From contig FAON01000009.1 of assembly GCA_001485605.1 (NCBI GenBank), forward strand, positions 124,001 to 188,000: a DNA stretch of 64,000 bases. Direction: 5' to 3'. Below are positions 51,717-61,250 of this stretch, in pieces (position 1 is the first letter of the stretch; every line of letters begins with the position of its first letter). The position numbers and the translations under genes are program-made. The notes under the pieces are model-generated. The model was not told the DNA's origin, made no database searches, and saw only the letters and a program-made list of their open reading frames with translations. The stretch comes from Candidatus Kryptobacter tengchongensis. GTDB lineage: Bacteria; Bacteroidota; Ignavibacteria; Kryptoniales; Kryptoniaceae.

Positions 51717-52965
51717 CTTCTTTATCCTCCTTTTTTATGTATGTTGGGAACTTAACAGTAAATACTGTTCCCTTCCCGGGTGTGCTTTCAACTTCAATTT
51801 TACCGTTATGTTCATCAATTATTCTTTTACTTACTGCAAGTCCAAGCCCTGTGCCTTTTCCAGCCTCTTTAGTTGTGAAAAACGGCTCAAAAATTTTGTG
51901 TATATGCTCTGGTAAAATCCCAACACCGTTATCCCTGAATTTTATATTCACATAACCATCCTTTGCAAATGTTTCAATTTCTATCACTCCGTTTTGATTT
52001 ATAGCCTGGATCGCATTCACAATTATGTTTAAAAAAACTTGATGAATTTGAGAACAGTCCGCATATATACTTGGAATGTCCTCGCTGAATTTCAAGTTCA
52101 ACTTTATATTTGACTTTTCAAATTGATGCTTTAAAAGTTCAACCACATGATGAAGTTCATTATTTACATTGACTTTGGTATAATTTGGTTTTCTTGGTCT
52201 TGCAAACTCAAGAAGCTGTTTTATAAGGTTTGCAATTCTTTCCGCTTGCGATATTATTGTTTCAAGTTCCTCTTTATATGGATTGTTTTCGCCCATTTCC
52301 ATCATTATATACTCCGCATTTCCTGAGATTACATTAAGAGGCGTTCCTATTTCATGGGCAATTCCTGCAGCTATTTGACCAATAAGCGCAAGTTTATCTG
52401 AATGTTGTATTTGCTTTTCAAGCTCTTTAATTTGTGTCACATCTTTAACGATAGCTATGCTTCCAAGAACTTCTCCGTTCTCATCTTTTATCAAGCTTCT
52501 GGATAAATTAACGATGATCCTCCTCCCGTCCTTTCTGATACGCTCGGTTTCATAATTTTCAATATAACCTTTCCGTAGGGTTTCTTCAAATAGCCACTGT
52601 AATTCACCTTTTTCCTTAAGTTCAGATGGTACGATAGGGTCAACTGTTTTGCCAAGCATTTCATCTGCGGTGTATCCAAAAATTCTCTCAGCACCCTTGT
52701 TCCAGAAGAAAATTTTATAGTCATTATCAAGCGCAATCACAGCATCGGAATAATTTTGTATAATTGAATGAACAAGCCTTTCATGGACAGAGCGACCCTT
52801 TTTGGCAAGATCAATTACATGATGAATATATTTGATTAAAATTTGATGAATTTTTTCAATGTCTTCTTGCCTTATAGACGAAAAATTCGCGGACAATTCC
52901 TCCCGTAGCAGGTTATCTATCTCGCCAAGAAGTTCGTCAAGTTTGCTAAGAATTCTTCTTTCCAT
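51688..52965 (-). CDS. PAS-domain sensor histidine kinase (NtrB-like)
   Basis: A 425-aa cytoplasmic kinase: N-terminal helical region, PAS (about 65-180), HisKA with H204 (AGIAHEIGTPLNVISGNA), and an ATPase domain with NIIVNAIQAI (N box), RDNGVGI, EPFFTTK and GTGLGLAVS. No membrane span is present. The signal is unknown. Partner: the sigma-54 regulator directly downstream (overlap 29 nt). Confidence 0.94.
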   Translation of the reverse strand: MERRILSKLDELLGEIDNLLREELSANFSSIRQEDIEKIHQILIKYIHHVIDLAKKGRSVHERLVHSIIQNYSDAVIALDNDYKIFFWNKGAERIFGYTADEMLGKTVDPIVPSELKEKGELQWLFEETLRKGYIENYETERIRKDGRRIIVNLSRSLIKDENGEVLGSIAIVKDVTQIKELEKQIQHSDKLALIGQIAAGIAHEIGTPLNVISGNAEYIMMEMGENNPYKEELETIISQAERIANLIKQLLEFARPRKPNYTKVNVNNELHHVVELLKHQFEKSNIKLNLKFSEDIPSIYADCSQIHQVFLNIIVNAIQAINQNGVIEIETFAKDGYVNIKFRDNGVGILPEHIHKIFEPFFTTKEAGKGTGLGLAVSKRIIDEHNGKIEVESTPGKGTVFTVKFPTYIKKEDKEDDGGEPKGV

Positions 52966-53148
52966 TCCAAGATGAATTTTAAATTTTTCGTTTTAAAATT
53001 ACGAACAAGATGAATAAAAATCAATTTTAAAAAATCACCCCAATTTAAGCAAACGGCTATTTTTATGCTTGATTTTCTCAAATTTATTTATTATTATTTG
53101 CACAAGTGTATTATCTTAAACAAAAACTAAAACTTTGGAGGTTAAAAT

Positions 53149-53877
53149 ATGGTCTTATCACAAGTTGTATTTGCGTTTTTATTTCAAGCGCAACAGAAAG
53201 GATTAGTTGAGCAGATAACCAATATTCTCGTTGAGAAGTATATTGAAGGTGGATTTTTCATGCATCCAATTCTTGCAATTTTAATTATTGGTTTGGCTCT
53301 TTCAATAGCAAAGTGGATTTCACTTGCCAAAGCTAGCGTTGATACGAGGAAATTCCTTGGAGAAGTAAAGAAAGCTCTTGACGAGGGTGGCGTTGAAAAA
53401 GCCCTTGAAGTTTGCCAAAAAACACCAGGTCCTGTTGCGAGCATCTTTCAAGCGGGGCTTCTAAGGGCAAATGAAGGAATTGAAGCCGCTGAAAAGGCAA
53501 TAATAGCGTATGGCGGAATTGAGATGGCTTTCCTTGAAAGAGGTCTTGTATGGCTTTCACTTTTCATCTCACTTGCACCTCTACTTGGATTTACGGGAAC
53601 GGTTCAAGGAATGATCGTAGCATTTGATTCAATTAAAGAAGCGAAAAACATCTCACCAGAAATCGTTGCAGGTGGTATTTCAATAGCTCTCTTAACAACG
53701 CTATTTGGGCTTGTCGTTGCAATAATACTTCAAACATTTTATAATTACTTCGTTTCAAAGGTTGACAGAATAGTCATTGACATGGAGGAAAGCTCAATTG
53801 AGTTAATTGATGCGCTTGCTGCGATGCAACAGGGCAAGAAGGTAAGCACAGTGGAAACAAAAAATGCAACAAAATAA
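53149..53877 (+). CDS. exbB: MotA/TolQ/ExbB proton channel protein
   Basis: A 242-aa protein with three membrane spans (about residues 38-58, 130-160, 175-195). The conserved second/third span region (LVWLSLFISLAPLLGFTGTVQGMI and the GGISIALLTTLFGLVVAI segment) is that of TolQ/ExbB proteins. With ExbD it uses the proton gradient to energise TonB-dependent transport. A strong GGAGG precedes the ATG. Two ExbD genes follow, as is common in this phylum group. Confidence 0.92.
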   Translation: MVLSQVVFAFLFQAQQKGLVEQITNILVEKYIEGGFFMHPILAILIIGLALSIAKWISLAKASVDTRKFLGEVKKALDEGGVEKALEVCQKTPGPVASIFQAGLLRANEGIEAAEKAIIAYGGIEMAFLERGLVWLSLFISLAPLLGFTGTVQGMIVAFDSIKEAKNISPEIVAGGISIALLTTLFGLVVAIILQTFYNYFVSKVDRIVIDMEESSIELIDALAAMQQGKKVSTVETKNATK

Positions 53878-53892
53878 AATTTTTACAAAGCC

Positions 53893-54399
53893 ATGTTTAG
53901 AAGAAGAAAAAGAGCCGAAGCAGAGATTCCATCTGCTTCAATGGCTGATATTGCGTTTGAATTGATGATCTTCTTCCTGGTTGCAACGACTTTTGATGTG
54001 GATACAGGTATTGGTCTCGTCCTCCCCCCAGCTGCTGAAACAACAGAACAAGTAAAGGTCAAACAAAGTGATATCGCAAAGCTCCTTGTAAATGCAGCTG
54101 GTGAAGTTCTACTTGATGGAGAACTTATCACTGTACCGCAAATTAGAGAAACGATAAAGAACAAAATCAAAGCAAATCCAAAGCTGATCGTCTCCATCAA
54201 AACAGACCGTGAAACAAATTACAGCAGATATATTGAAGTGCTTGATGAACTGAAACTCGCATATAACGATTTGCGTGAAGAGTATTCTCTTAAAACATTT
54301 GGCAAGTCTTTTAAAGACCTGACGAAAGATCAACAGGAAGAAGTCAAAAAAGAGGTCCCAATTCGTATCTCAATCGCCGAACCAGAAGAAGTTAAATAA
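53893..54399 (+). CDS. exbD: ExbD/TolR protein (first)
   Basis: A 168-aa protein with one N-terminal span that carries the essential Asp (SMADIAFELMIFFLVATTF), followed by a periplasmic ExbD domain. It has an extra C-terminal helix rich in charged residues compared with the second copy. It lies 15 nt after exbB. Confidence 0.9.
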   Translation: MFRRRKRAEAEIPSASMADIAFELMIFFLVATTFDVDTGIGLVLPPAAETTEQVKVKQSDIAKLLVNAAGEVLLDGELITVPQIRETIKNKIKANPKLIVSIKTDRETNYSRYIEVLDELKLAYNDLREEYSLKTFGKSFKDLTKDQQEEVKKEVPIRISIAEPEEVK

Positions 54400-54415
54400 A
54401 CGAGGTGATAAATAA

Positions 54416-54829
54416 ATGAAATTTCAGAAAAAATTCGGACAAACGAAACCACGTGTTCCAACTGCATCCTTGCCTGATATCATTTTCATGATGTTACTGT
54501 TTTTCATGGTCACGACAACGATTAAAGTTTACGATGTCAAAGTTAGGTATATTTTACCAGAAGCAGCTGCTATTGAAAAAATTGAGAACAAACGACTTAT
54601 TTCCTATATATGGGTTGGAAAGGATGGAAGAATCCAAATTGATGATAATATAGTTCAACTTGATGATATCATTGACATCATGTATAGAAAAAGGCAAGAG
54701 AATCCAAATGTCATCGTTTCGCTTAGAATTGACAGAGATTCAAAGATGGGGATCGTGATTGATATTCAACAGAGATTAAGAAAGGCGGATGCATTAAGAA
54801 TTAATTACTCAACTTTGCAAAAGCTGTAA
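54416..54829 (+). CDS. exbD: ExbD/TolR protein (second)
   Basis: A 137-aa ExbD paralogue with the span motif LPDIIFMMLLFFMVTTT (essential Asp kept) and a short periplasmic domain. It is the last gene before a strong terminator. Paralogous ExbD chains may form a heteromer around the ExbB pentamer (known stoichiometry; its use here is inference). Confidence 0.9.
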   Translation: MKFQKKFGQTKPRVPTASLPDIIFMMLLFFMVTTTIKVYDVKVRYILPEAAAIEKIENKRLISYIWVGKDGRIQIDDNIVQLDDIIDIMYRKRQENPNVIVSLRIDRDSKMGIVIDIQQRLRKADALRINYSTLQKL

Positions 54830-54884
54830 TGTGTTTTAGCATAAAAGCTTTAAAAAGATTGTTAGATAGGTTCTTAACAAAATG

Positions 54885-54917
54885 AAAGGCAGGCGATTGT
54901 CCTGCCTTTTTATTTTT
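54885..54917 (+). terminator. Rho-independent terminator after exbD
   Basis: AAAGGCAGG / CCTGCCTTT stem with a CGATTGT loop and a T-rich tail. It shows that an upstream ATG at 54882 is not the start of the next gene. Confidence 0.92.
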
Positions 54918-54938
54918 AAAAACAAAATCGTGAAAAAA

Positions 54939-55397
54939 ATGGGGCTCAGAGAAAAACTTGCAGATGAATTAAAAAATGCCATGAAATCTGGCGATAAAAT
55001 TCGGCTTGAAGTTGTAAGAATGCTCCAAACAATGATAAGAAGGAAAGAAATTGAAAGAAAGGGTGAAGGAAAGGAATTAACAGAGGAAGATGAAATTCAA
55101 GTTATAAAATCCGAGATCAAAAAAAGAAAAGAAGCGATTGAACTTTTTGAGAAAGGTGGTAGAACCGACCTTGCTGAAAAAGAGAGAAAAGAACTTGAAA
55201 TTTTAAATGAATATCTACCTGAACAAATGTCAGAGGAAGAAATAACAAAATTCGTTGAAAAAGTTATTCAAGAAATCGGCGCAACAGGACCTAAAGATAT
55301 CGGCAAGGTCATGGGAGCAGTGATGAAAGAGCTCCGTGGGAAAGCTGATGGCGCAATTGTTCAAAAAATCGTTAAAGAAAAACTTCAATCACAGTGA
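54939..55397 (+). CDS. yqeY: GatB/YqeY domain protein
   Basis: A protein of about 152 aa with the YqeY domain (LREKLADELKNAMKSGDKIRLEVVRML start, NEYLPEQMSEEEI in the middle, GPKDIGKVMGAVM, GKADGAIVQKIVKE end), related to the tRNA-binding tail of GatB. Its role is unclear; it may bind tRNA. The frame extends upstream to ATG 54882, but that lies within the exbD terminator, so GTG 54930 or ATG 54939 is the start. Confidence 0.9.
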   Translation: MGLREKLADELKNAMKSGDKIRLEVVRMLQTMIRRKEIERKGEGKELTEEDEIQVIKSEIKKRKEAIELFEKGGRTDLAEKERKELEILNEYLPEQMSEEEITKFVEKVIQEIGATGPKDIGKVMGAVMKELRGKADGAIVQKIVKEKLQSQ

Positions 55398-55918
55398 ATT
55401 GGCTTGATTACATAATACTTTGCTTGCTTGCGATTTTTGTATACCGTGGTTTTAAAAAAGGATTTATAACAAGAATACTTGCCCTCGCTGGAGCTGTGCT
55501 TGGCATATGGCTTGGCGTGAAACATAACTTGAAAGTTGCCCAGTTTTTGAACGATATAGGGGTATCTGCTGATATTTCACCTTATCTTGCAATGTTTTTA
55601 ATTTTTCTGACGTCCATCCTAACGGCAACATTGCTCGCAAGATTCCTGAAAAATGTTTCAATTTTCATTGAACTAACTGATAACATTCTCGGAGCGATTT
55701 TAGGACTTCTTGAGGGTCTTTTAATACTTGGGATTTTGCTTATCTTTCTTGCTTCAATTAATTTCCCATCAGAACAGGTCAGAAATACCTCAAAATTTTA
55801 TAAGCCAGTGACGAAAGCAACCATTGGGGTTTACGATTTCATTGAGAAAAATTTTGGATCAAAAATTAGATTTAAAGAACAAATTCAAAAAACAATTGAA
55901 AAGATAAAGGGTGAATAA
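55394..55918 (+). CDS. CvpA-family membrane protein
   Basis: A 174-aa protein with four membrane spans, an N-terminal WLDYIILCLLAIFVYRGFKKGFI and a short C-terminal cytoplasmic helix: a CvpA-type protein (colicin V production and envelope homeostasis in other bacteria). GTG 55394 overlaps the yqeY stop (GTGA). It is followed by mutS2 with an 8-nt overlap, a neighbour pair seen in many genomes. Confidence 0.87.
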   Translation: MNWLDYIILCLLAIFVYRGFKKGFITRILALAGAVLGIWLGVKHNLKVAQFLNDIGVSADISPYLAMFLIFLTSILTATLLARFLKNVSIFIELTDNILGAILGLLEGLLILGILLIFLASINFPSEQVRNTSKFYKPVTKATIGVYDFIEKNFGSKIRFKEQIQKTIEKIKGE

Positions 55919-58253
55919 CGAGACGCTAAATAAACTTGAGTTTGATAAAATAAAGCAACACATCCTCTCATTTGCGACCTCACAAATTGGCATTGAACTC
56001 ATTGAAAACCTTTCACCATACACAAATAAAAGCATCATTGAGAGAGAGTTAAAATTGACAGTTGAAATGAAAGACCTACTTGCTTACGACGACCCATTTC
56101 CAATTGATGGCATCAAGGATATACGAATCGCATTGAGAAGATGCGAAATTGAGGAAAGTTTCTTGACGCCCTCTGATTTTCTTGATATAAAGTCAGTCCT
56201 TACTGCTTCAAGATTAATAAGAGAATATCTTAACAAGCGAGCACAGAAATATCCAAATTTGTGGGAACTTGCAAGGAATATATTTGTGAACAGGGTGCTT
56301 GAGTATAATATAGAGGAAATCATAGATGAAACTGGAAATGTAAAGGATAACGCAAGCCCAGAGCTTAGGCAAATTCGTGAGGAGATCCTCAGAAAGCAAG
56401 ATTATGTGAGAAAAAGATTATACGCAATTCTAAAGCAAATTTCGGAAAAAGATTACACTCAAGATGATATAATTCCTCAAAGGGATGGTCGTCTTGTAAT
56501 ACCAATTAAAGTTGAACATAAAAGACATGTGCCAGGCGTTGTTCATGGAACATCATCAACTGGTTTAACTGTGTTCATTGAACCAGCTGAAATAGTTGAG
56601 TTAAACAACGAAATCTTGCAACTTCAATTTCAAGAGCAGAAAGAGATTGAGCGAATACTCCGGGAATTAACAAATAAGGTCAGAGAAAATTTACAATATC
56701 TTCAGACCAACATAAATATCCTCGCCAAACTTGATTTTATTTATGCGAAGGCAAAATTTGCACTTCAAATAGATGGCTATGCTCCTGAGATTTCCGATGA
56801 TGGTCCAATCGTTTTAAACTCTGCATATCATCCCATTCTTTTGTTAAGGCATGGACGGAACAAAGTTGTCCCACTTGACTTTAAACTTGGTGATAGTTCA
56901 TCTGTTCTTGTGATCTCTGGACCGAATTCAGGTGGCAAGACTGTTGCTTTAAAAACAGTTGGTTTACTTACAATTATGACCCAAGCGGGGATACCCGTGC
57001 CATTGAAAGAATCAAGCAAATTAAGAATTTTCAAAAAAGTTTTCATTGACATAGGCGATGAACAATCAGTTGAGAAAGATCTTTCATCTTTCGGCTCGCA
57101 CATTAAAAATCTGAAAAAGATAATTTCCGAAGCTGATAACAAAACCCTTGTACTCCTTGATGAGCTTGGTTCCGGAACTGATCCTGCAGAGGGCGGAGCA
57201 CTTGGAATTGCCATAATTGAAAAATTGAAAGCCAAAGGATCATCTGTAATCGTCACAACTCACAACAGCACAATTAAATTTTATGCCTATAACAATCCCG
57301 AAATTGAATGCGGAGCAATGGAATTTGACCATCAAACGCTTGCTCCAACCTATAGATTAAGAATTGGTGTTCCGGGAAGTAGCTATGCATTTGAAATTGC
57401 GAAGCGACTTGGACTTGATGAGGAGATAATAAACAGCGCAAAGAAAAATCTTAATGAACATCAAGTAAAAGCCGAGGAAATTTTATCACGCCTTGAAGCA
57501 CTTGAGGTTGAATACAGAAAACTTGTAAACGAATTAAAGGAAAAAGATGAAAAACTTAACAAAATGATTTCGGAGTATAAACAAAAACTTGCTGAGGTTG
57601 AGCGTGAAAAGAAAAAGGCAAAAAAAGAAGCATTTGCGGAACTCAGAGAAATAGCTGAAAATGCGAGAGCAAAAATTGAAGAAGCGATAAGAAAGATAAA
57701 AGAAACAGAGGCTTCAAAAGAAAGCATAAAGCACGCGCACAAAGTCGCTGAACAGATAAACAAACAATTTCATGAATTGTCAAAACAGCTTGAGGAACAA
57801 AAAGATGAAATAATTGAGCTTAAACCAGGGGATTTAGTAAAGATGAGAGATGGAACACAAATCGGTGAAGTTTTGCAGGTTGATGGATCAAATGTTGTCG
57901 TTGCCTTCGGCGCTGTGAAAATGCTTCTAAAGACGGATGTGCTTGAAAAGGTTGAGCAAAAAGAAGCTAAAAAATTAACCTCAGCAATTGACCTTTTTGC
58001 GCCTGTATCAACGAAAATTGATGTGAGAGGAATGCGAGCAGATGAGGCGATAAATGCAATTGATAAATTTATTGATACGAGCTTTCTATACAGGTTGAAA
58101 CGAATTGAAATAATTCATGGCAAAGGTACGGGAAAATTAAAAAAGGAGATAGCTGAATTTTTAAAACGACATCCGAATGTCAAATCATTCCGTTCAGGAA
58201 GCTGGGAAGAAGGTGGCGATGGAGTTACCATTGTTGAGTTGAATGTTGACTAA
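55911..58253 (+). CDS. mutS2: MutS2 / RqcU endonuclease-ATPase
   Basis: A 780-aa MutS2 with the N-terminal MutS2 core, ABC-type ATPase (Walker A SGPNSGGKT near 344-352, Walker B LVLLDELGSGTDP near 418), a long coiled coil (about 520-640) and a C-terminal Smr nuclease domain (IDVRGMRADEA, EIIHGKGTGKLK). It acts on branched DNA and, in Bacillus, splits collided ribosomes. The mismatch-recognition domain of MutS is absent, as expected. Start is GTG at 55911. Confidence 0.94.
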   Translation: MNNETLNKLEFDKIKQHILSFATSQIGIELIENLSPYTNKSIIERELKLTVEMKDLLAYDDPFPIDGIKDIRIALRRCEIEESFLTPSDFLDIKSVLTASRLIREYLNKRAQKYPNLWELARNIFVNRVLEYNIEEIIDETGNVKDNASPELRQIREEILRKQDYVRKRLYAILKQISEKDYTQDDIIPQRDGRLVIPIKVEHKRHVPGVVHGTSSTGLTVFIEPAEIVELNNEILQLQFQEQKEIERILRELTNKVRENLQYLQTNINILAKLDFIYAKAKFALQIDGYAPEISDDGPIVLNSAYHPILLLRHGRNKVVPLDFKLGDSSSVLVISGPNSGGKTVALKTVGLLTIMTQAGIPVPLKESSKLRIFKKVFIDIGDEQSVEKDLSSFGSHIKNLKKIISEADNKTLVLLDELGSGTDPAEGGALGIAIIEKLKAKGSSVIVTTHNSTIKFYAYNNPEIECGAMEFDHQTLAPTYRLRIGVPGSSYAFEIAKRLGLDEEIINSAKKNLNEHQVKAEEILSRLEALEVEYRKLVNELKEKDEKLNKMISEYKQKLAEVEREKKKAKKEAFAELREIAENARAKIEEAIRKIKETEASKESIKHAHKVAEQINKQFHELSKQLEEQKDEIIELKPGDLVKMRDGTQIGEVLQVDGSNVVVAFGAVKMLLKTDVLEKVEQKEAKKLTSAIDLFAPVSTKIDVRGMRADEAINAIDKFIDTSFLYRLKRIEIIHGKGTGKLKKEIAEFLKRHPNVKSFRSGSWEEGGDGVTIVELNVD

Positions 58254-58288
58254 ATCGCTCACCTTTCAAAAATAAAATATCAAAATCT

Positions 58289-59818
58289 ATGCGAATCTTA
58301 ATCGCAAACCGTGGTGAAATCGCAGTTAGAGTTATGCGAAGCTGTAAAATACTTGGAATTGAAACAATAGCAATTTATTCAAAAGTTGATAAAGATAAAC
58401 CTTTCGTTGCGATAGCTGATTATGCTGAATGTATAGGCGAGGCAAATCCAATAGAAACATATCTCAACATGGAAAAAATAATAAAAGTGGCTAAAGATTT
58501 GAAAGCAGACGCAATTCATCCAGGATATGGTTTTCTTTCTGAAAATGAAGAATTTGCTAAACTCGTGCAGGATAACGGGATAATTTTTGTGGGTCCATCA
58601 CCTGATGCAATTAAAAAAATGGGGGATAAACTTGAAGCACGAAAAATTGCAAAAAGCGTTGGCGTTCCAATAGTCCCGGGCTCCGAAAATCCAATAACTG
58701 ATACAAATGAGGCAATCAAAATTGCCAAAGAAATAGGCTTACCAATCTTAATCAAAGCAGCAGCTGGTGGTGGTGGCAAAGGAATGCGAATCGTTTATGA
58801 GGAAAGTGAACTTGAATCAGCAATAAGAGGAGCCAAAAATGAAGCCATGTTCGCATTCGGAGATGATAGAGTTTATATTGAAAAATATGTTGAGGAACCA
58901 CATCATATTGAAGTGCAAATACTTGCAGATAAATTTGGAAATGTCATCGCGCTTGGGGAAAGAGAATGCTCAATTCAAAGAAGGCACCAAAAAGTAATTG
59001 AAGAAACACCATCGCCAATCATCACCCCTGATTTAAGGGAAAAATTATTTGAATCAGCAATCAAAATTGCAAAAGCTGTAAATTACGAAAACGCTGGAAC
59101 AATTGAGTTTTTAGTTGATAAAGATAGAAACTTTTATTTCCTTGAAATGAATACCCGCCTTCAAGTTGAACACCCTGTAACAGAAATGGTCACTGGAATT
59201 GATATAGTGGCTGAACAGATAAAAATTGCCCTCGGAAATAAGTTGAGTTTCTCGCAAGAAGATATAAAACCACACGGACATGCAATTGAATGCAGAATCT
59301 ATGCCGAAGATCCATTTAATAATTTTCTTCCGTCAACTGGAAAAATCACCGAAATAAAACAGCCAAGCGGTCCATGGATCAGAATTGATGCTGGAATTGA
59401 AGCGGGAAATGAAATAACGATTCATTATGACCCGATGATTTCAAAGATAATAGCGTGGGGAAGAAATAGGATTGAGGCAATTGAAAGAATGAAGATAGCC
59501 CTCAGCGAGTATAAAATTTATGGAGTTAAGACAACAATACCATTTTGCCTCTGGGTTATGAGCAATGAATTTTTCCGCAAAGGTAAATACGACACGCATT
59601 TTATTAAAAATTATTTTAATCCATCTGAGTTGAAAGAAAGCGCTGAAATTTCAACCGATGGCTCTATATCAACTCAAATTGCAATTGCCATCGCTTCAGG
59701 AATCTTGAACCTTGAAAAAATGCACCAAAAGATTTCAACAAAATTGCAAGCACAATCACCGAATTCAAGGGAAAATGTAAATAGATGGAAGCTCAAACGA
59801 TATGAAAATTTCAGATGA
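58289..59818 (+). CDS. accC: Biotin carboxylase (AccC/PccA-type)
   Basis: A 509-aa ATP-grasp enzyme that carboxylates biotin on its carrier protein. Motifs: ILIANRGEIAVRV start, HPGYGFLSEN, the glycine loop AAAGGGGKGMRIV (about 153-165), EMNTRLQVEHPVTE (about 287-300) and RIYAEDP. The C-terminus is about 55 residues longer than E. coli AccC. No biotin carrier or carboxyltransferase gene is adjacent, so it may serve acetyl-CoA or propionyl-CoA carboxylase; the mutase at 61251 would fit the second. Confidence 0.93.
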   Translation: MRILIANRGEIAVRVMRSCKILGIETIAIYSKVDKDKPFVAIADYAECIGEANPIETYLNMEKIIKVAKDLKADAIHPGYGFLSENEEFAKLVQDNGIIFVGPSPDAIKKMGDKLEARKIAKSVGVPIVPGSENPITDTNEAIKIAKEIGLPILIKAAAGGGGKGMRIVYEESELESAIRGAKNEAMFAFGDDRVYIEKYVEEPHHIEVQILADKFGNVIALGERECSIQRRHQKVIEETPSPIITPDLREKLFESAIKIAKAVNYENAGTIEFLVDKDRNFYFLEMNTRLQVEHPVTEMVTGIDIVAEQIKIALGNKLSFSQEDIKPHGHAIECRIYAEDPFNNFLPSTGKITEIKQPSGPWIRIDAGIEAGNEITIHYDPMISKIIAWGRNRIEAIERMKIALSEYKIYGVKTTIPFCLWVMSNEFFRKGKYDTHFIKNYFNPSELKESAEISTDGSISTQIAIAIASGILNLEKMHQKISTKLQAQSPNSRENVNRWKLKRYENFR

Positions 59819-60461
59819 GCAACTTACACTCATCAATCTTTACAAAAATGCAAAATTTTCGGAAAAGCTGAAGATTTACGCAAGAATAATTTTCAACTTC
59901 AATCAAATTAAAAAACATCTTGATAATTACATTCCTGAATCAGGTTCTGTTTTTGACTATGGTTGTGGGTATGGGATTTTCTCAAATTATATAAAGATAA
60001 AAAATCCAAAATTGAAAGTAGTTGGTTTTGACATTTCAACAACAAGGATAAACGAAGCCAAAAGATCATCTGAAAAAACGGATGTTGAATTCACAAACAC
60101 CTTTGAAGATTTTGAATTAGATAATTTAAAACTTGTCCTTCTTATTGATGTCCTTCTTTTCCTAAAACACATTGAAAAGATTGAACTGCTAAAAAAAATT
60201 TACAATTCGCTTGAAACTGGCGGAATCATCTTTATAAAAGACACATTGAAATCAGAATCTTTCAGATTTAAATACACAAAATTTGAGGAGAAACTCAAAT
60301 TAAAACTAAAAGTTTACGGGGATGATGTAAAACCAGAACTAAATTACATGACCCCTTCCGAATTCGTTGAAATTCTTACCCCGATAGGTTTTGAAATCAT
60401 TGATATCATACCTGAAAATCACTTCGTTTACCCAGGAATTTTCATCATCGCTCAAAAATAG
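59802..60461 (+). CDS. SAM-dependent methyltransferase (class I)
   Basis: A 219-aa protein with the SAM-binding motif VFDYGCGYGIF (about residues 49-59), the acidic end of the second strand (VVGFDIS), and a post-motif ILDVLLFLKH-like segment (LLIDVLLFLKHIE). Substrate unknown. It overlaps accC by 17 nt, so both share one transcript. The 3' end overlaps the convergent rRNA methyltransferase by 17 nt. Confidence 0.85.
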   Translation: MKISDEQLTLINLYKNAKFSEKLKIYARIIFNFNQIKKHLDNYIPESGSVFDYGCGYGIFSNYIKIKNPKLKVVGFDISTTRINEAKRSSEKTDVEFTNTFEDFELDNLKLVLLIDVLLFLKHIEKIELLKKIYNSLETGGIIFIKDTLKSESFRFKYTKFEEKLKLKLKVYGDDVKPELNYMTPSEFVEILTPIGFEIIDIIPENHFVYPGIFIIAQK

Positions 60462-61248
60462 AATAAGCTCTTTCAGAAAGAATTATTCCAACCGAAACTG
60501 CAACATTCAAAGATTCCGCTTTGCCGAATTTTTTTATTTTCACTGTTGTATCCGAGATTTTACAAAGTTCCCCGCTAACGCCATGGGCTTCACTTCCAAA
60601 AATTAACACAATTTTATTTTCGTTACTCAACTCATGAAAATCCATCTTCCCAGACGGAGCGGTGGAGAAAATTTTAAATCCCAAACTTTTCAATTTAATT
60701 AGATAATTTTTCAAATCAACATTTTGCAAGAAGGGAACATTAAAGACTGAAGCCATCGTTGCCCTGAGTGTCTTTGGGTTAAAGACATCAACGCTCATAT
60801 CTGAAATCAAAACGAGGTCAACTTTAAACCAATCACAAACTCTGAAAATTGCCCCAAGATTCCCTGGATCGGAGATTCTATCAAGAGCGACAACAGTTGA
60901 ATAATTTTTCCGCTGTATATTTTTCAAAAGGTCGTTTTCGCTATATTCAAACATTTTTGCAACAGCGATGATCCCTTGTGATGTTTCAACATCTGAGATC
61001 TTTTCAAGTTCATCTTCACCAATTTCATAAACTTCAATTTTTTTGTTCTTGAGGTGATTCAAAAACTCTTGATTTTGTGGCGTCCTCAAAAATTTCTCAG
61101 AATAGGCAACATACGAAATTTCAGCGCCGAATTTAATCGCATCTTTTATAAGCTTTTCTCCTTCAATGATAAAAAGACCAGTTTTATATCTGTATTTTTT
61201 ATTTTTTAAAAGTTGAATCTGTGCATATTTTTGCCTGCTTATTTTCAT
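60445..61248 (-). CDS. SpoU-family RNA 2'-O-ribose methyltransferase
   Basis: A protein of about 267 aa with an N-terminal substrate-binding domain and a SPOUT (trefoil-knot) domain with the three motifs DRISDPGNLGAIFR (about 132), IFGSEAHGVS (about 218) and KKFGKAESLNVAVSVGIIL (about 237). It methylates ribose in rRNA (RlmB-like) or tRNA. GTG 61254 overlaps the mutase stop by 4 nt, but ATG 61248 sits at a better distance from AAGGAG and is chosen here. Confidence 0.9.
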   Translation of the reverse strand: MKISRQKYAQIQLLKNKKYRYKTGLFIIEGEKLIKDAIKFGAEISYVAYSEKFLRTPQNQEFLNHLKNKKIEVYEIGEDELEKISDVETSQGIIAVAKMFEYSENDLLKNIQRKNYSTVVALDRISDPGNLGAIFRVCDWFKVDLVLISDMSVDVFNPKTLRATMASVFNVPFLQNVDLKNYLIKLKSLGFKIFSTAPSGKMDFHELSNENKIVLIFGSEAHGVSGELCKISDTTVKIKKFGKAESLNVAVSVGIILSERAYSIFER

Positions 61249-61250
61249 CT

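Noticed and set aside
54882-54938. Extended N-terminus of YqeY from ATG 54882
   Set aside because: The first codons lie inside the strong terminator of the exbD gene (54885-54917); family alignment begins at about 54939.
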